NCBI GenBank assembly: GCA_047605265.1
Contig: JASGFY010000068.1
Coordinates: 1 to 16,025 of the forward strand
Direction: 5' to 3'
Length of the DNA: 16,025 bases
DNA from: Solimonas sp047605265
Lineage (GTDB): Bacteria; Pseudomonadota; Gammaproteobacteria; Nevskiales; Nevskiaceae
Below the pieces are notes generated by a model. The model made no database searches. It saw only the letters and a program-made list of their open reading frames with translations, and was not told where the DNA came from. This document shows, one piece after another, positions 5,762 through 13,339 of this stretch. The position numbers and the translations under genes are program-made. Position 1 is the first letter of the stretch; each line of letters starts with the position of its first letter.

Positions 5762-5893
5762 GGGCCGCAAGTTCATATCGATAGACCGATTGTGTAACAG
5801 GTGTCACATCGATTACAAGCGCTGCCCGCGTTGCAAGGCTTCCTGGCGCCCCCCGGGCCTGCGTCATTTAAGGGCATTCACCGGTGGACGGGC

Positions 5894-7615
5894 TCAGCCG
5901 GGAAGGCGCAAACCGATCTGCGTGGGAAGGTCGCCCTCGGTTGCCTTGACGACGAGCTGCACTTCGCCGATGCGCAGACGGTCGCCGACGACCGGATGCG
6001 GCAGATGCAGGCTCAGCAGCTGGGCGACGGTCTTGCCATCGGCCTGCGCCGGCAGGGGCAGGCCGTAGGCTTCGCATAGATCGCTGACCGCTGCATCGGC
6101 ATGCACAGTGAAGTCGCCGAAGTACTGGCGCGTCTGCGGCGCCGGCGGATGGCGCACGGATTCGAAGACGCGGTCAAGCGCGTCGAGCTGGCTTTGCGCC
6201 GCCAGCAGGGAAACATAATCGTGGGCGCGCAGCTCGCCCCATTCGCGATAGTGCAGCAGGCGGCCGTCACGGGCGACGCAGATGACGCGCGAGATGTCGG
6301 GAATCGGCAGATCCTTGTGACGCCGGCCGATCAGTTCGCTGTCCGGCGGAATGCGATAGCTGACGACTTCGTAGCCGCGCTGACCGGGCAGGTCGATATC
6401 GACGCGATGCACGCGCGCCGCGCGCTGCGGCACCTGCAGGCCGAACAGGCGCGCCGCCGGCGCCACGGTCGCGCCCTGCACGACCAGCGAAACGAGCACG
6501 ATGAAGAATGCGATGTTGAAGAACAGTTGCGCATTTTCAAGCCCGGCGAGCCAAGGGTAGGTGGCCAACACGATAGGCACCGAGCCGCGCAGGCCGACCC
6601 AGGCAATGTAAAGCTGTTCGCGCCACGGAAAACGGAACGGCAAGAGGCTGACGAACACGGCGGCCGGCCGGCCCACCAGCAGCAGTCCCGCGGAGACCAG
6701 CAGGCCCGGCACCGCGACATCGAGCAATTGATGGGGAGAAGCGAGCAATCCGAGGATCACGAACATGCCGATCTGCGCCATCCAGGCGACGCCGTCGTGA
6801 AAGCGGCGGATGCTCGCCGCGCCGCGCAGCACGCGGCTGCCCAGAAAAATGCCGGCAAGGTACACGGCGAGGAAGCCGCTGCCGCCGATCAGGCCGGTGA
6901 ACCCGAAGATTGCCAGGCCGCCGAACAGGGCCAGCAACGGATACATCGAATCGCCGAGCCGCAGGCGATTCAGCGCTCGCATCAGCAGCCAGCCGCCCGC
7001 GACGCCGCAGGCGGCGCCGGACAGCATCTGCCAGGCGAGCATTCGCAAGGCATCGGCGAGGCCGAAGTCGTGCGGCGTCTTCAGGTATGCGATCGTCGCC
7101 AGCGTCAGAAACAGCGCCATCGGATCGTTGGTGCCGGATTCGATTTCCAGCGCCGATGCCACGCGCTCGTTGAGCGCCAGCGCACTGGTGCCCAGCAGGG
7201 AAAAGACTGCGGCGGCGTCGGTCGACGCGACGATCGAGCCGATCAGGAACCCTTCGGCGACCGAAAGACGCAGAAGCCAGTGACAGATTGCGGCCGTGAT
7301 GCAGGCCGTCAGCAGCACGCCGACGCTGGCGAGCGCGAGCGCGGGCCGCAGTCCCGTGCGAAAGCTCTCGATGCGGGTGCGCAGCCCGCCGTCGAACAGC
7401 ACGACGGCGAGGCCGGCGGTCGCGGCGAGGTTGGCGAGTTCATAGTTCTGAAAGTGGATGCCGCCCGGCCCATCCTCGCCGGCGAGCATGCCGACGATCA
7501 GAAAGACCAGCAGCAGTGGCACGCCGAGCCGCGGTGTGATGACTGTGGCCAGAATGCTGACGAGGAACAGCAGTGCGGCAAGCAGGATCAGATGGCTGGA
7601 CGTGTCGAAGCTCAT
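5894..7615 (-). CDS. cvrA: CPA1-family K+/H+ (or Na+/H+) antiporter with C-terminal RCK and CorC-like domains
   Basis: The 573-residue protein has about 12-13 membrane helices in the first 390 residues, then a soluble tail. The transport core shows STDAAAVFSLL (D133) and the ND motif SGTNDPMA (D164), the ion-binding carboxylate of CPA1 electroneutral exchangers. The tail holds a TrkA-C/RCK_C-like segment (about 400-480, with PPDSELIGRRHKDLPIP) and a CorC/HlyC-like transporter-associated domain (about 495-573). This is the arrangement of NhaP2/CvrA, which trades cytoplasmic K+ for protons and helps control cell potassium, volume and pH. The start is set at ATG 7615; a TTG three codons upstream is possible, and neither has a clear Shine-Dalgarno. 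It is transcribed alone, divergent from cytochrome c5. The symbol is by family resemblance; ion choice (K+ or Na+) cannot be read from the sequence. Confidence 0.88.
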   Translation of the reverse strand: MSFDTSSHLILLAALLFLVSILATVITPRLGVPLLLVFLIVGMLAGEDGPGGIHFQNYELANLAATAGLAVVLFDGGLRTRIESFRTGLRPALALASVGVLLTACITAAICHWLLRLSVAEGFLIGSIVASTDAAAVFSLLGTSALALNERVASALEIESGTNDPMALFLTLATIAYLKTPHDFGLADALRMLAWQMLSGAACGVAGGWLLMRALNRLRLGDSMYPLLALFGGLAIFGFTGLIGGSGFLAVYLAGIFLGSRVLRGAASIRRFHDGVAWMAQIGMFVILGLLASPHQLLDVAVPGLLVSAGLLLVGRPAAVFVSLLPFRFPWREQLYIAWVGLRGSVPIVLATYPWLAGLENAQLFFNIAFFIVLVSLVVQGATVAPAARLFGLQVPQRAARVHRVDIDLPGQRGYEVVSYRIPPDSELIGRRHKDLPIPDISRVICVARDGRLLHYREWGELRAHDYVSLLAAQSQLDALDRVFESVRHPPAPQTRQYFGDFTVHADAAVSDLCEAYGLPLPAQADGKTVAQLLSLHLPHPVVGDRLRIGEVQLVVKATEGDLPTQIGLRLPG

Positions 7616-7715
7616 GATGCACAAGTTTAAGCATCGGGCATGCCGACGCCTTGCGCAGCGCGCATGCCGACCGGCGAAGCCTTGGCGCGCCTAGTCGCTT
7701 CATGCAAGTAGCCGC

Positions 7716-7721
7716 TATACT
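7716..7721 (+). promoter_or_regulatory. Probable -10 box of the cytochrome c5 gene
   Basis: TATACT sits 36 bp before the GTG start. The -35 region at 17 bp spacing (AGTCGC) is poor, so an activator may be needed or the call may be wrong. Confidence 0.4.
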
Positions 7722-7756
7722 GCGCGCCCAAAATCCCGGCCGGTGAGGAGTCGTCA

Positions 7757-8245
7757 GTGGCACATAAGAACCACGACCAGGTGTTCTTCATCAATTTTGG
7801 AATGGTGCTCGGGGCGCTGGTGGCCATTGCGATCGTTTGCGCGACGGCGGCGCGCTTCCTCGATGCCGGCGACGAGCACGCTGACCCGGCTGCGCAGGCG
7901 CGGCTGGAAGAACGCATCAAGCCGGTGGGGACGGTCATCACGGATCCTTCGGTGCTCGTGCGGCTTGCCGCCGCCGCGCAGGCGTCCCGCGCGCCGATGA
8001 CTGGCGAGCAGGTCTACGCGAAGGTCTGCACCGGCTGCCATGCCGCCGGCGTGCTCAATGCGCCGAAGGTTGGCGACAAGGCGGCCTGGGGCGAGCGCTT
8101 CAAGTCGCAGGGCGGACTCGACAGCCTGGTCAAGAAGGCGATCGCCGGCATCAACCAGATGCCGCCGCGCGGTGGCGATGCGAGTCTCAGCGATGATGAG
8201 GTCAAGGGGGCCGTCGAGCACATGCTCAAGCAGACCGGTATCTGA
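7757..8245 (+). CDS. Membrane-anchored cytochrome c5-family protein
   Basis: The 162-residue protein has one N-terminal hydrophobic helix (about 10-32) that acts as an uncleaved anchor, a short linker, then a class I cytochrome c domain in the periplasm. The heme site is CTGCH (91-95) and the axial methionine is M135 in INQMPPRGG, typical of cytochrome c5. Such proteins carry electrons between the bc1 complex and terminal oxidases or other acceptors. GTG 7757 is chosen because GAGGAG lies 7-8 bp upstream and the product starts with the MAHKNHDQVFF-type opening common in this family. It is a single-gene unit bounded by its own terminator. Confidence 0.92.
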   Translation: MAHKNHDQVFFINFGMVLGALVAIAIVCATAARFLDAGDEHADPAAQARLEERIKPVGTVITDPSVLVRLAAAAQASRAPMTGEQVYAKVCTGCHAAGVLNAPKVGDKAAWGERFKSQGGLDSLVKKAIAGINQMPPRGGDASLSDDEVKGAVEHMLKQTGI

Positions 8246-8265
8246 AGTCTGTTCGCCGCGTGAGA

Positions 8266-8291
8266 AACGCCGCCTCCGGGCGGCGTTTTTT
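8266..8291 (+). terminator. Intrinsic terminator of the cytochrome c5 gene
   Basis: AACGCCGCC and GGCGGCGTT form a 9-bp stem with loop TCCG, followed by a run of six Ts, 20 bp after the stop codon. Confidence 0.9.
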
Positions 8292-8310
8292 GTTGGCGCT
8301 GCCGGAAGAT

Positions 8311-8345
8311 GACCTTTATTGGTGCTATATGCACCAATTTGGACA
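8311..8345. promoter_or_regulatory. Candidate NtrC enhancer upstream of torF
   Basis: The NtrC consensus is GCACC-N5-GGTGC. Two overlapping imperfect copies are present: GACCT-N5-GGTGC (8311-8325) and GCACC-N5-GGACA (8331-8345). Each has one perfect half, and their centres are 20 bp apart, on the same helix face. Together the good halves form a 19-bp inverted repeat, TTGGTGC-N5-GCACCAA (8319-8337). The position, about 150-175 bp before the predicted sigma54 start, suits an enhancer. Confidence 0.55.
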
Positions 8346-8467
8346 TCCTCGCTGTCGGGAGGGGGGCGGGGCGAAATCGCAGTGCCCCGTTTTGAGCGGC
8401 CGTCGCCGTTCCATGTGAATGTTGCGATGAGGAAAAGTGACCATTGACGTCCTATCCGAAAAGTGAA

Positions 8468-8483
8468 TGGCATGGGCTTTGCG
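8468..8483 (+). promoter_or_regulatory. Sigma54 (-24/-12) promoter of torF
   Basis: TGGCATG-GGCT-TTGCG matches the RpoN consensus TGGCACG-N4-TTGCA at nearly every conserved base, with the invariant GG (8469-8470) and GC (8481-8482) ten bases apart. The transcript would start near 8494 and have a leader of about 55 nt. Confidence 0.8.
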
Positions 8484-8549
8484 TTGATGGCCCGGGGCCG
8501 CACGCAACGATGCGAGCGGAACATTTATCCACTTGGGAAGAGGATTTAC

Positions 8550-9260
8550 ATGGAATTCAAGCGTTCAGTGTTGGGCGCCGTCCTCATCGGCGCGGCGGTG
8601 TTCTCGGGCAGCGCCTTCGCGGACGTCACGGGCAACGTCGGGGTTGTCAGCGATTACATCTATCGTGGTCTTCCGCAGGCAGCGACTTCGGGCGAATCTG
8701 CGGTGCAGGGCGGTCTGGACTACACGCATGCGTCGGGTTTCTACGCCGGCTTCTGGAGTTCGAGTCTCGCTGGCGGCACCAACGGTGGTTACGAGCTCGA
8801 CGGCTACCTCGGCTTTGCCAGCACGATCGGTGATTTCGGCTATGACATCGGCGCGCTGTACTACGGCTATCCGAAATCCGGTGAAGGCGAGAACGAGGAC
8901 GTCGGAACCCTGGAGTTCCACGTGAAGGGCAGCTACGGCCCGGTTTCCCTGGCTTACAACTACAGCGATGACTGGTTCAACACCGGCAAGAGCGCGCAGT
9001 ACGTCGTCGGTGCCCTGACGCTGCCGGTTTCCGATTCGCTGAGCTTCGGCGCCAGTGTCGGCTACAGCTTCGGCGACGCCTTCAAGGGTACTGATGGCGC
9101 CAGCGATACGGATTACGTCGATTACAGCCTGAGCCTGACGAAGTCCCTCACCAAGGAGTTCTCGGCGAGCTTCAGCGTCGTCGGCACGGACCACGGCTAC
9201 GACGAAACCGACAAGACGCCGCGCTTCCTGGTTGGTGGCAAGTACACGTTCTCGCTCTGA
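8550..9260 (+). CDS. TorF-family outer-membrane beta-barrel protein (Gcw_chp, putative porin)
   Basis: This 236-residue protein has a signal peptide (MEFKRSVLGAVL..., cleavage SAFA|DV after residue 24) followed by repeated amphipathic beta strands rich in Tyr, Gly and Ser. The first strand motif, SDYIYRGLPQ, is the hallmark of the Gcw_chp/TorF family (TIGR02001), predicted outer-membrane barrels of unknown substrate. In many proteobacteria this gene lies beside glnK-amtB, as here. The start ATG 8550 has GGAAGAGGA 6-7 bp upstream; longer readings would begin inside the sigma54 promoter and are rejected. Control by RpoN and NtrC suggests it brings in a nitrogenous solute under nitrogen limitation (inference). 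Its codon use is less GC-extreme than neighbouring genes, as is common for strongly expressed surface proteins. Confidence 0.88.
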   Translation: MEFKRSVLGAVLIGAAVFSGSAFADVTGNVGVVSDYIYRGLPQAATSGESAVQGGLDYTHASGFYAGFWSSSLAGGTNGGYELDGYLGFASTIGDFGYDIGALYYGYPKSGEGENEDVGTLEFHVKGSYGPVSLAYNYSDDWFNTGKSAQYVVGALTLPVSDSLSFGASVGYSFGDAFKGTDGASDTDYVDYSLSLTKSLTKEFSASFSVVGTDHGYDETDKTPRFLVGGKYTFSL

Positions 9261-9284
9261 TCGACGCGAAAGCGGATGTCACGA

Positions 9285-9309
9285 GGGGCCGCCATGTGCG
9301 GCCCCTTTT
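9285..9309 (+). terminator. Intrinsic terminator of torF
   Basis: GGGGCCGC and GCGGCCCC form an 8-bp stem with loop CATGT, followed by TTTT. It lies between torF and the end of the convergent comM. Confidence 0.85.
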
Positions 9310-9319
9310 CGTTGTGCAC

Positions 9320-10828
9320 TCAGCCCATGGTGCCTGGATCGCGATAGCGCAGCGCCTCCGCGACATGGGCGGCGGTGACGTTTCCGCCGCCGCCAAGATC
9401 GGCGATCGTCCGCGCCAGCTTGAGCACGCGATGGTAGGCGCGCGCCGACAGGTCGAGCTTGTGCATCGCCTGCTGCAGCAGCGCCAGTCCGGCCGCATCG
9501 GGCCGCGCGTGGCGGTCGAGCTCATCGACCCCGAGGCGCGCATTCGGCTTGCCCTGCCGTGCCAGCTGCCGGTCGCGTGCGGCGATGACGCGAGTGCGGA
9601 CGTCGGCGCTGCGCTCGCCGTCTGCGGACGTGGCGGCCAGCAGCTGCTCGCGCTCGACGCGCGGCACGAACAGGCGCAGGTCGATGCGATCGAGCAACGG
9701 GCCGGAAATGCGCGCGCGATAGCGCGCGACCTGATCAGGCGTGCAGCGGCACGATGCCGCGGGATCGCCCAGATATCCGCAGGGGCAGGGGTTCATCGCC
9801 GCGACGAGCTGGAAGCGCGCCGGGAAATCGACCTGCCGGGCTGCACGCGAGATCGTGATCGCGCCGCTTTCGAGCGGCTCGCGCAGCACCTCCAGCACGC
9901 TGCGATCGAACTCCGGCAGTTCATCGAGGAACAGCACGCCGTGATGGGCGAGCGTGATTTCGCCGGGCTTGGGGCTGCCGCCGCCGCCGACCAGGGCGAC
10001 GCCGGACGCCGTGTGATGCGGCGTGCGGAACGGCCGCTGGCCCCATTGCGTGATGTCGAAGCCGCGGCCGATCGAGGCGACGGCGGCGACTTCGAGCGCT
10101 TCGTCGTCGGCCAGCGGCGGCAGGATGCCCGGCAGGCGCTGCGCGAGCATCGATTTGCCGCCGCCGGGCGGGCCGATGAGCAAGAGCGAATGCGATCCGG
10201 CCGCCGCAATCTCCAGCGCGCGCTTGGCCAGCGCCTGACCGCGCACATCGGCGAGATCGGCGGCGGCGCTGTGCGGGCTCGCGGTGATCGGCATCGCCGC
10301 CGTGTATGTGCTGAGCCGGCCCTCGTGCAGTTCGGCGCACAGGGTGCCGAGCTGCAGCGCTGTGTGGATTCGTGCGCCGCGCGCCAGACTCGCTTCGGCG
10401 CCGTTGGCTTGTGGCAGCAGCAGGGCGCGGCCGGCGGCCGTCGCTTTCAGGGCTGCGGGCAGGGCGCCACGGATCGTCCGGATCTCGCCGGACAGCGACA
10501 GTTCGCCAAGCACTTCGATCTCGCGCAAGGGCTCGGCCGGTATCTGCTGCGACGCGGCGAGGATGCCGAGCGCGATCGCCAGATCAAAGCGCGAGCCATC
10601 CTTCGGCAGATCGGCCGGCGCGAGATTGCAGGTGATGCGCTGCAGCGGGAAGCGGTAGCCGCTGTTGACGATGGCGGCGCGCACACGATCCTTGGCCTCG
10701 CGCACCGACGCTTCGGGGAGTCCGACGATCGCCAACCCCGGCAGGCCCGGTGCGAGGTGGACCTCGACGGTCACCGGATCGGCGGCAAGGCCGTTCTGGG
10801 CACGGGCATGAACGGTGGCGAGCGACAT
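9320..10828 (-). CDS. comM: ComM/YifB family Mg-chelatase-like AAA+ ATPase
   Basis: The 502-residue protein has the full ComM layout: an N-terminal LonP/ChlI-like domain (1-170), then an AAA+ core with Walker A GPPGGGKS (219-226) and Walker B GVLFLDE (297-303), and a C-terminal Mg-chelatase subdomain. A four-cysteine cluster (C348, C350, C360, C362) follows MNP and is typical of the family. ComM is a hexameric DNA helicase that promotes branch migration during natural transformation. Its presence is common even in species not known to be competent. The start ATG 10828 gives the conserved MSLATVHARAQNG opening. It lies 13 bp after ubiK on the same strand, so the two are probably one transcript. 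The Shine-Dalgarno is weak, consistent with coupling to ubiK. Confidence 0.95.
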   Translation of the reverse strand: MSLATVHARAQNGLAADPVTVEVHLAPGLPGLAIVGLPEASVREAKDRVRAAIVNSGYRFPLQRITCNLAPADLPKDGSRFDLAIALGILAASQQIPAEPLREIEVLGELSLSGEIRTIRGALPAALKATAAGRALLLPQANGAEASLARGARIHTALQLGTLCAELHEGRLSTYTAAMPITASPHSAAADLADVRGQALAKRALEIAAAGSHSLLLIGPPGGGKSMLAQRLPGILPPLADDEALEVAAVASIGRGFDITQWGQRPFRTPHHTASGVALVGGGGSPKPGEITLAHHGVLFLDELPEFDRSVLEVLREPLESGAITISRAARQVDFPARFQLVAAMNPCPCGYLGDPAASCRCTPDQVARYRARISGPLLDRIDLRLFVPRVEREQLLAATSADGERSADVRTRVIAARDRQLARQGKPNARLGVDELDRHARPDAAGLALLQQAMHKLDLSARAYHRVLKLARTIADLGGGGNVTAAHVAEALRYRDPGTMG

Positions 10829-10841
10829 GCCCGGATGCTAA

Positions 10842-11108
10842 TCAGCCGCGCGGATCGCCTTGGTGCGCTGTTTCACGCTGCTCCAGCGCCTTGATGCGCT
10901 TTTCCAGCGCGGCCAGTTTTTTCTGCGTACGCGCCAGCAATTCGGCTTGCGTATCGAAGCGTTCGCGGGAGACGAGATCCCATTTTTCGAGATTGGCGCG
11001 CAGCACGGCGCGGAAGTTGTCTTCGAGCTCGCTGCGCAGCATGCGCAGGCCGGGCGGCAGCAGGCTGGCGAGATGGCTGGCGAGATCTTCGATGCGACGG
11101 GTATCCAT
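10842..11108 (-). CDS. ubiK: Ubiquinone biosynthesis accessory factor UbiK (BMFP/YqiC)
   Basis: This 88-residue protein begins with a helix (MDTRRIEDLASHLASLLPPG), continues through RSELEDNFRAVLRANLEKWDLVSREEF-like sequence, and ends in a coiled coil (about 50-80, TQKKLAALEKRIKALEQRE). This is the BMFP domain of UbiK, which forms trimeric coiled coils and helps the Ubi metabolon make ubiquinone under aerobic conditions; in Salmonella it affects virulence. It starts at ATG 11108 and is transcribed away from glnK, with comM directly downstream. A short coiled-coil protein could be over-called from composition, but the N-terminal pattern and position next to comM support it. The internal segment quoted is paraphrased: the actual residues there are VSRERFD. 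Confidence 0.87.
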   Translation of the reverse strand: MDTRRIEDLASHLASLLPPGLRMLRSELEDNFRAVLRANLEKWDLVSRERFDTQAELLARTQKKLAALEKRIKALEQRETAHQGDPRG

Positions 11109-11173
11109 TGGCGTTCGGCGAGGAAATTTTGTTCATTATGCCTTGGCGACGATACGGCTCCTCGTGAATGACC

Positions 11174-11190
11174 TGCCCCATGTTGGGGCG
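11174..11190. promoter_or_regulatory. Candidate NtrC site upstream of glnK-amtB
   Basis: TGCCCCA-TGT-TGGGGCG is a palindrome with the NtrC plan GCACC-N5-GGTGC; each half differs from consensus at one of five core bases. Its centre lies about 74 bp before the predicted sigma54 start. A second small palindrome, TGCG-AAT-CGCA, is at 11198-11208 and may be a further weak site. Confidence 0.55.
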
Positions 11191-11229
11191 TTTCGATTGC
11201 GAATCGCACCGGGAAAGCCCTCAATTCGC

Positions 11230-11245
11230 TGGCATGGTCCATGCT
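11230..11245 (+). promoter_or_regulatory. Sigma54 (-24/-12) promoter of glnK-amtB
   Basis: TGGCATG-GTCC-ATGCT keeps the invariant GG (11231-11232) and GC (11243-11244) ten bases apart. The predicted start is near 11256, with a leader of about 66 nt before the glnK ATG. It resembles the torF promoter in the TGGCATGG block. Confidence 0.75.
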
Positions 11246-11321
11246 TTGAAGGCCGAGGCCGTCGGGGTGATGAGGCTCCCCCGGCGTCTAAGGACGCTTT
11301 CCGACTCAGGAGTGAACTCGC

Positions 11322-11660
11322 ATGAAATTAATCGCAGCCATCATCAAGCCGTTCAAGCTGGACGAGGTGCGCGAAGCACTCTCGGATATCGGCGTGGCTG
11401 GCATTACGGTGACGGAGGTCAAAGGCTTTGGCCGCCAGAAGGGCCATACCGAGCTCTATCGAGGCGCCGAATATGTCGTCGATTTTCTGCCGAAGGTGAA
11501 GATCGAAGTCGCGGTGCCGGACGACAAGCTGGACGCGGCGATCGATGCCATCAGCAAGGCCGCGCATACCGGCAAGATCGGCGATGGCAAGATTTTCATC
11601 TACAACCTTGACCAGGCCATTCGCATCCGCACCGGCGAAACGGGCAAAGACGCTCTCTGA
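11322..11660 (+). CDS. glnK: P-II nitrogen regulatory protein GlnK
   Basis: The 112-residue protein is a standard P-II trimer subunit. The T loop carries GFGRQKGHTELYRGAEY with Y51, the uridylylation site. The nucleotide and 2-oxoglutarate residues Q39, K58, K90 (TGKIGDGKIF), R101 and R103 (RIRTGE) are all present. GlnK senses ATP/ADP and 2-oxoglutarate; when deuridylylated it plugs AmtB and stops ammonium uptake. Placement 14 bp before amtB behind a sigma54 promoter is the classical glnKamtB arrangement. AGGAG (11308-11312) lies 9 bp before the ATG. The SKAAHTGKIGDGK region is closer to GlnK than to GlnB. The second P-II gene at 13381 is a close paralogue. Confidence 0.96.
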   Translation: MKLIAAIIKPFKLDEVREALSDIGVAGITVTEVKGFGRQKGHTELYRGAEYVVDFLPKVKIEVAVPDDKLDAAIDAISKAAHTGKIGDGKIFIYNLDQAIRIRTGETGKDAL

Positions 11661-11674
11661 GGGGGAACTACGCA

Positions 11675-13195
11675 ATGATGCGCAAAATTTTGAGTGCCGC
11701 GATGCTCGCGGCCGTATTCGGCCTCGCGCCGACCGCCTGGGCGCAAGACACTGCCGCGCCGGCTTCCGCTGCGACAACTGAAGCTGCTCCGGCCGCCGAC
11801 GCAGCCGCCCCGGCCGAAGCCGCTCCCGCTGAAGCCGCGGCGGCGGAAGCACCGGCTGCCGTGCCGCACTGTGGCGACAAGGGTTTCGACTGCAACAAGG
11901 GCGACACGGCGTGGATGATGGCGTCGGCCGCCTTCGTGCTGTTCATGACGGTGCCGGGCCTCGCGCTGTTCTACGCCGGCATGGTGCGTTCGAAGAACGC
12001 GCTGTCGACGGTGATGCAGAGCTTCGCCATCTTCTGCGTGATCGCCGTTCTCTGGGTGGCCTACGGATACAGCGTCGCGTTCACGGTGAACAACCCGTTC
12101 TTCGGCTCGCTCGACAAGCTGTTCCTGCACGGCGTCGATTCGACGACCGTCGGTGCGACGTTCAGCAAGGGCCAGTACATCCCGGAAATCGTGTTCGTCG
12201 CCTTCCAGCTGACCTTTGCCGCGATCACCGTCGCGCTGGTCGCCGGCGGTTTCGCCGAGCGCATGAAGTTCTCGGCGGTGATGATCTTCAGCGTCCTGTG
12301 GTTCACGATCTCCTACCTGCCGATGGCCCACATGGTCTGGCTGTGGGACGGCCCGGACGCCTACACGAGCGCCGATGCGGCGACCGCGGCGGGTGAACAC
12401 GCGGGCTTCCTGTTCCAGAAGGGCGCCATCGACTTCGCCGGCGGCACGGTCGTGCACATCAACGCCGGTATCGCGGCGCTGGTCGCGGCAATCGTCGTCG
12501 GTCCGCGCAAAGGCCTCGGCAAGACGCACTTCGCCCCGCACAGCCTGATGATGACGGCGATCGGCACCGGCATGCTGTGGATGGGCTGGTTCGGCTTCAA
12601 CGCCGGTTCCAACCTCGAAGCCACGGGCGGCGCCGGCATGGCGTTCTTCAACACGATGTTCGGCACCGCCGTCGCGGGTGTGGCCTGGGCAGCGGTCGAA
12701 TGGCTGACGAAGGGCAAGCCGAGCCTGCTCGGCATCTGCTCCGGCATCGTCGCCGGTCTCGTCGCAATCACCCCGGCCTGCGGTTTCGTCGGCCCGCTCG
12801 GCGCGTTCTGGATCTGCCTCGTCGCCGGCGTCGTCTGCTTCTTCGCCGCAACCAAGCTCAAGGCGCTGCTCGGCTATGACGACGCGCTCGACGCGTTCGG
12901 TGTGCATGCGATCGGCGGCATCATCGGCGCGATCGGCACCGGCATCTTCGTCAACCCGGCCCTCGGCGGCGCCGGCGTGTACGACTACGTTGCCAATGCC
13001 GTGGGCGCGTATGACATGAAGGCGCAGGTCATCTCGCAGCTCTGGGGCGTCGGCGTGGCCATCGTCTGGTCGGGCGTCTCGGCGGCCGTGATCCTGCTGA
13101 TCCTGAAGTACACGATCGGCGTGCGCTCGAGCGACGAAGCGCAGGAAGAAGGCCTCGACATCGCCGACCACGGCGAGAAGGCCTACAACCACTAA
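11675..13195 (+). CDS. amtB: Ammonium transporter AmtB
   Basis: This 506-residue protein has a signal peptide (cleavage TAWA|QD after residue 23), a roughly 40-residue Ala/Pro/Glu-rich stretch (24-64), two cysteines (C66, C73), then the 11-helix Amt core. The pore twin histidines are H261 (TVVHINAG) and H411 (FGVHAIGG), 150 residues apart as in E. coli H168/H318. The external ammonium site Trp is W222 (AHMVWLWDG), and the Phe gate includes F181. The short C-terminal tail ends HGEKAYNH. It brings NH4+/NH3 into the cell, gated by GlnK. ATG 11675 follows a GGGGGAA ribosome site; ATG 11678 is an alternative. The Ala-rich linker makes it about 80 residues longer than the E. coli protein. Confidence 0.96.
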   Translation: MMRKILSAAMLAAVFGLAPTAWAQDTAAPASAATTEAAPAADAAAPAEAAPAEAAAAEAPAAVPHCGDKGFDCNKGDTAWMMASAAFVLFMTVPGLALFYAGMVRSKNALSTVMQSFAIFCVIAVLWVAYGYSVAFTVNNPFFGSLDKLFLHGVDSTTVGATFSKGQYIPEIVFVAFQLTFAAITVALVAGGFAERMKFSAVMIFSVLWFTISYLPMAHMVWLWDGPDAYTSADAATAAGEHAGFLFQKGAIDFAGGTVVHINAGIAALVAAIVVGPRKGLGKTHFAPHSLMMTAIGTGMLWMGWFGFNAGSNLEATGGAGMAFFNTMFGTAVAGVAWAAVEWLTKGKPSLLGICSGIVAGLVAITPACGFVGPLGAFWICLVAGVVCFFAATKLKALLGYDDALDAFGVHAIGGIIGAIGTGIFVNPALGGAGVYDYVANAVGAYDMKAQVISQLWGVGVAIVWSGVSAAVILLILKYTIGVRSSDEAQEEGLDIADHGEKAYNH

Positions 13196-13225
13196 GCGCC
13201 GCAACCGTTTCATCTCCGGTGGGTT

Positions 13226-13258
13226 GGGGCGGGTCCGGCATGGACCCGCCCCTTTTTT
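13226..13258 (+). terminator. Intrinsic terminator of glnK-amtB
   Basis: GGGGCGGGTCC and GGACCCGCCCC form a perfect 11-bp stem with loop GGCAT, followed by six Ts. It separates amtB from the second P-II gene, which therefore needs its own promoter. Confidence 0.93.
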
Positions 13259-13324
13259 ATTGCGGATTTCTTTTGCGCATCGGCTTGCGCATGACTTTTG
13301 CGGAATCGGCTAACCGCTGGCCCA

Positions 13325-13333
13325 TGCTAGACT
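13325..13333 (+). promoter_or_regulatory. Possible extended -10 promoter of the second P-II gene
   Basis: TGC-TAGACT is an extended -10 (TGn plus four of six consensus bases), 47 bp before the ATG. No good -35 is present at the right distance. I found no convincing -24/-12 site here, unlike the first glnK. Confidence 0.3.
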
Positions 13334-13339
13334 TCCGCT

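Noticed and set aside
5476..5784. Plus-strand frame of 102 codons over the sRNA
   Set aside because: It has no ribosome binding site, runs through the terminator hairpin, and has Pro/Arg-rich chance composition.
5788..5805. TGTGT-N8-TCACA as a CRP site
   Set aside because: The half-site spacing is wrong for CRP (consensus TGTGA-N6-TCACA), and no promoter or gene start is near.
6101..7630. Long plus-strand frame of 509 codons opposite the antiporter
   Set aside because: Its composition (Q/R/H/D-rich, no hydrophobic core) is typical of antisense shadow; the minus strand encodes a complete CPA1 antiporter.
9296..10894. Long plus-strand frame opposite comM
   Set aside because: It lacks motifs, while the other strand has intact Walker A, Walker B and the ComM cysteine cluster.
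11600..13213. Long minus-strand frame opposite amtB and glnK
   Set aside because: It is antisense to a clear ammonium transporter and has only low-complexity charged sequence.
13301..13320. GG-N10-GC pair upstream of the second P-II gene as a sigma54 promoter
   Set aside because: The GG and GC spacing occurs, but the surrounding bases (CGGC and TGGCC) fit the -24 and -12 elements poorly; such pairs are common by chance at this GC content.
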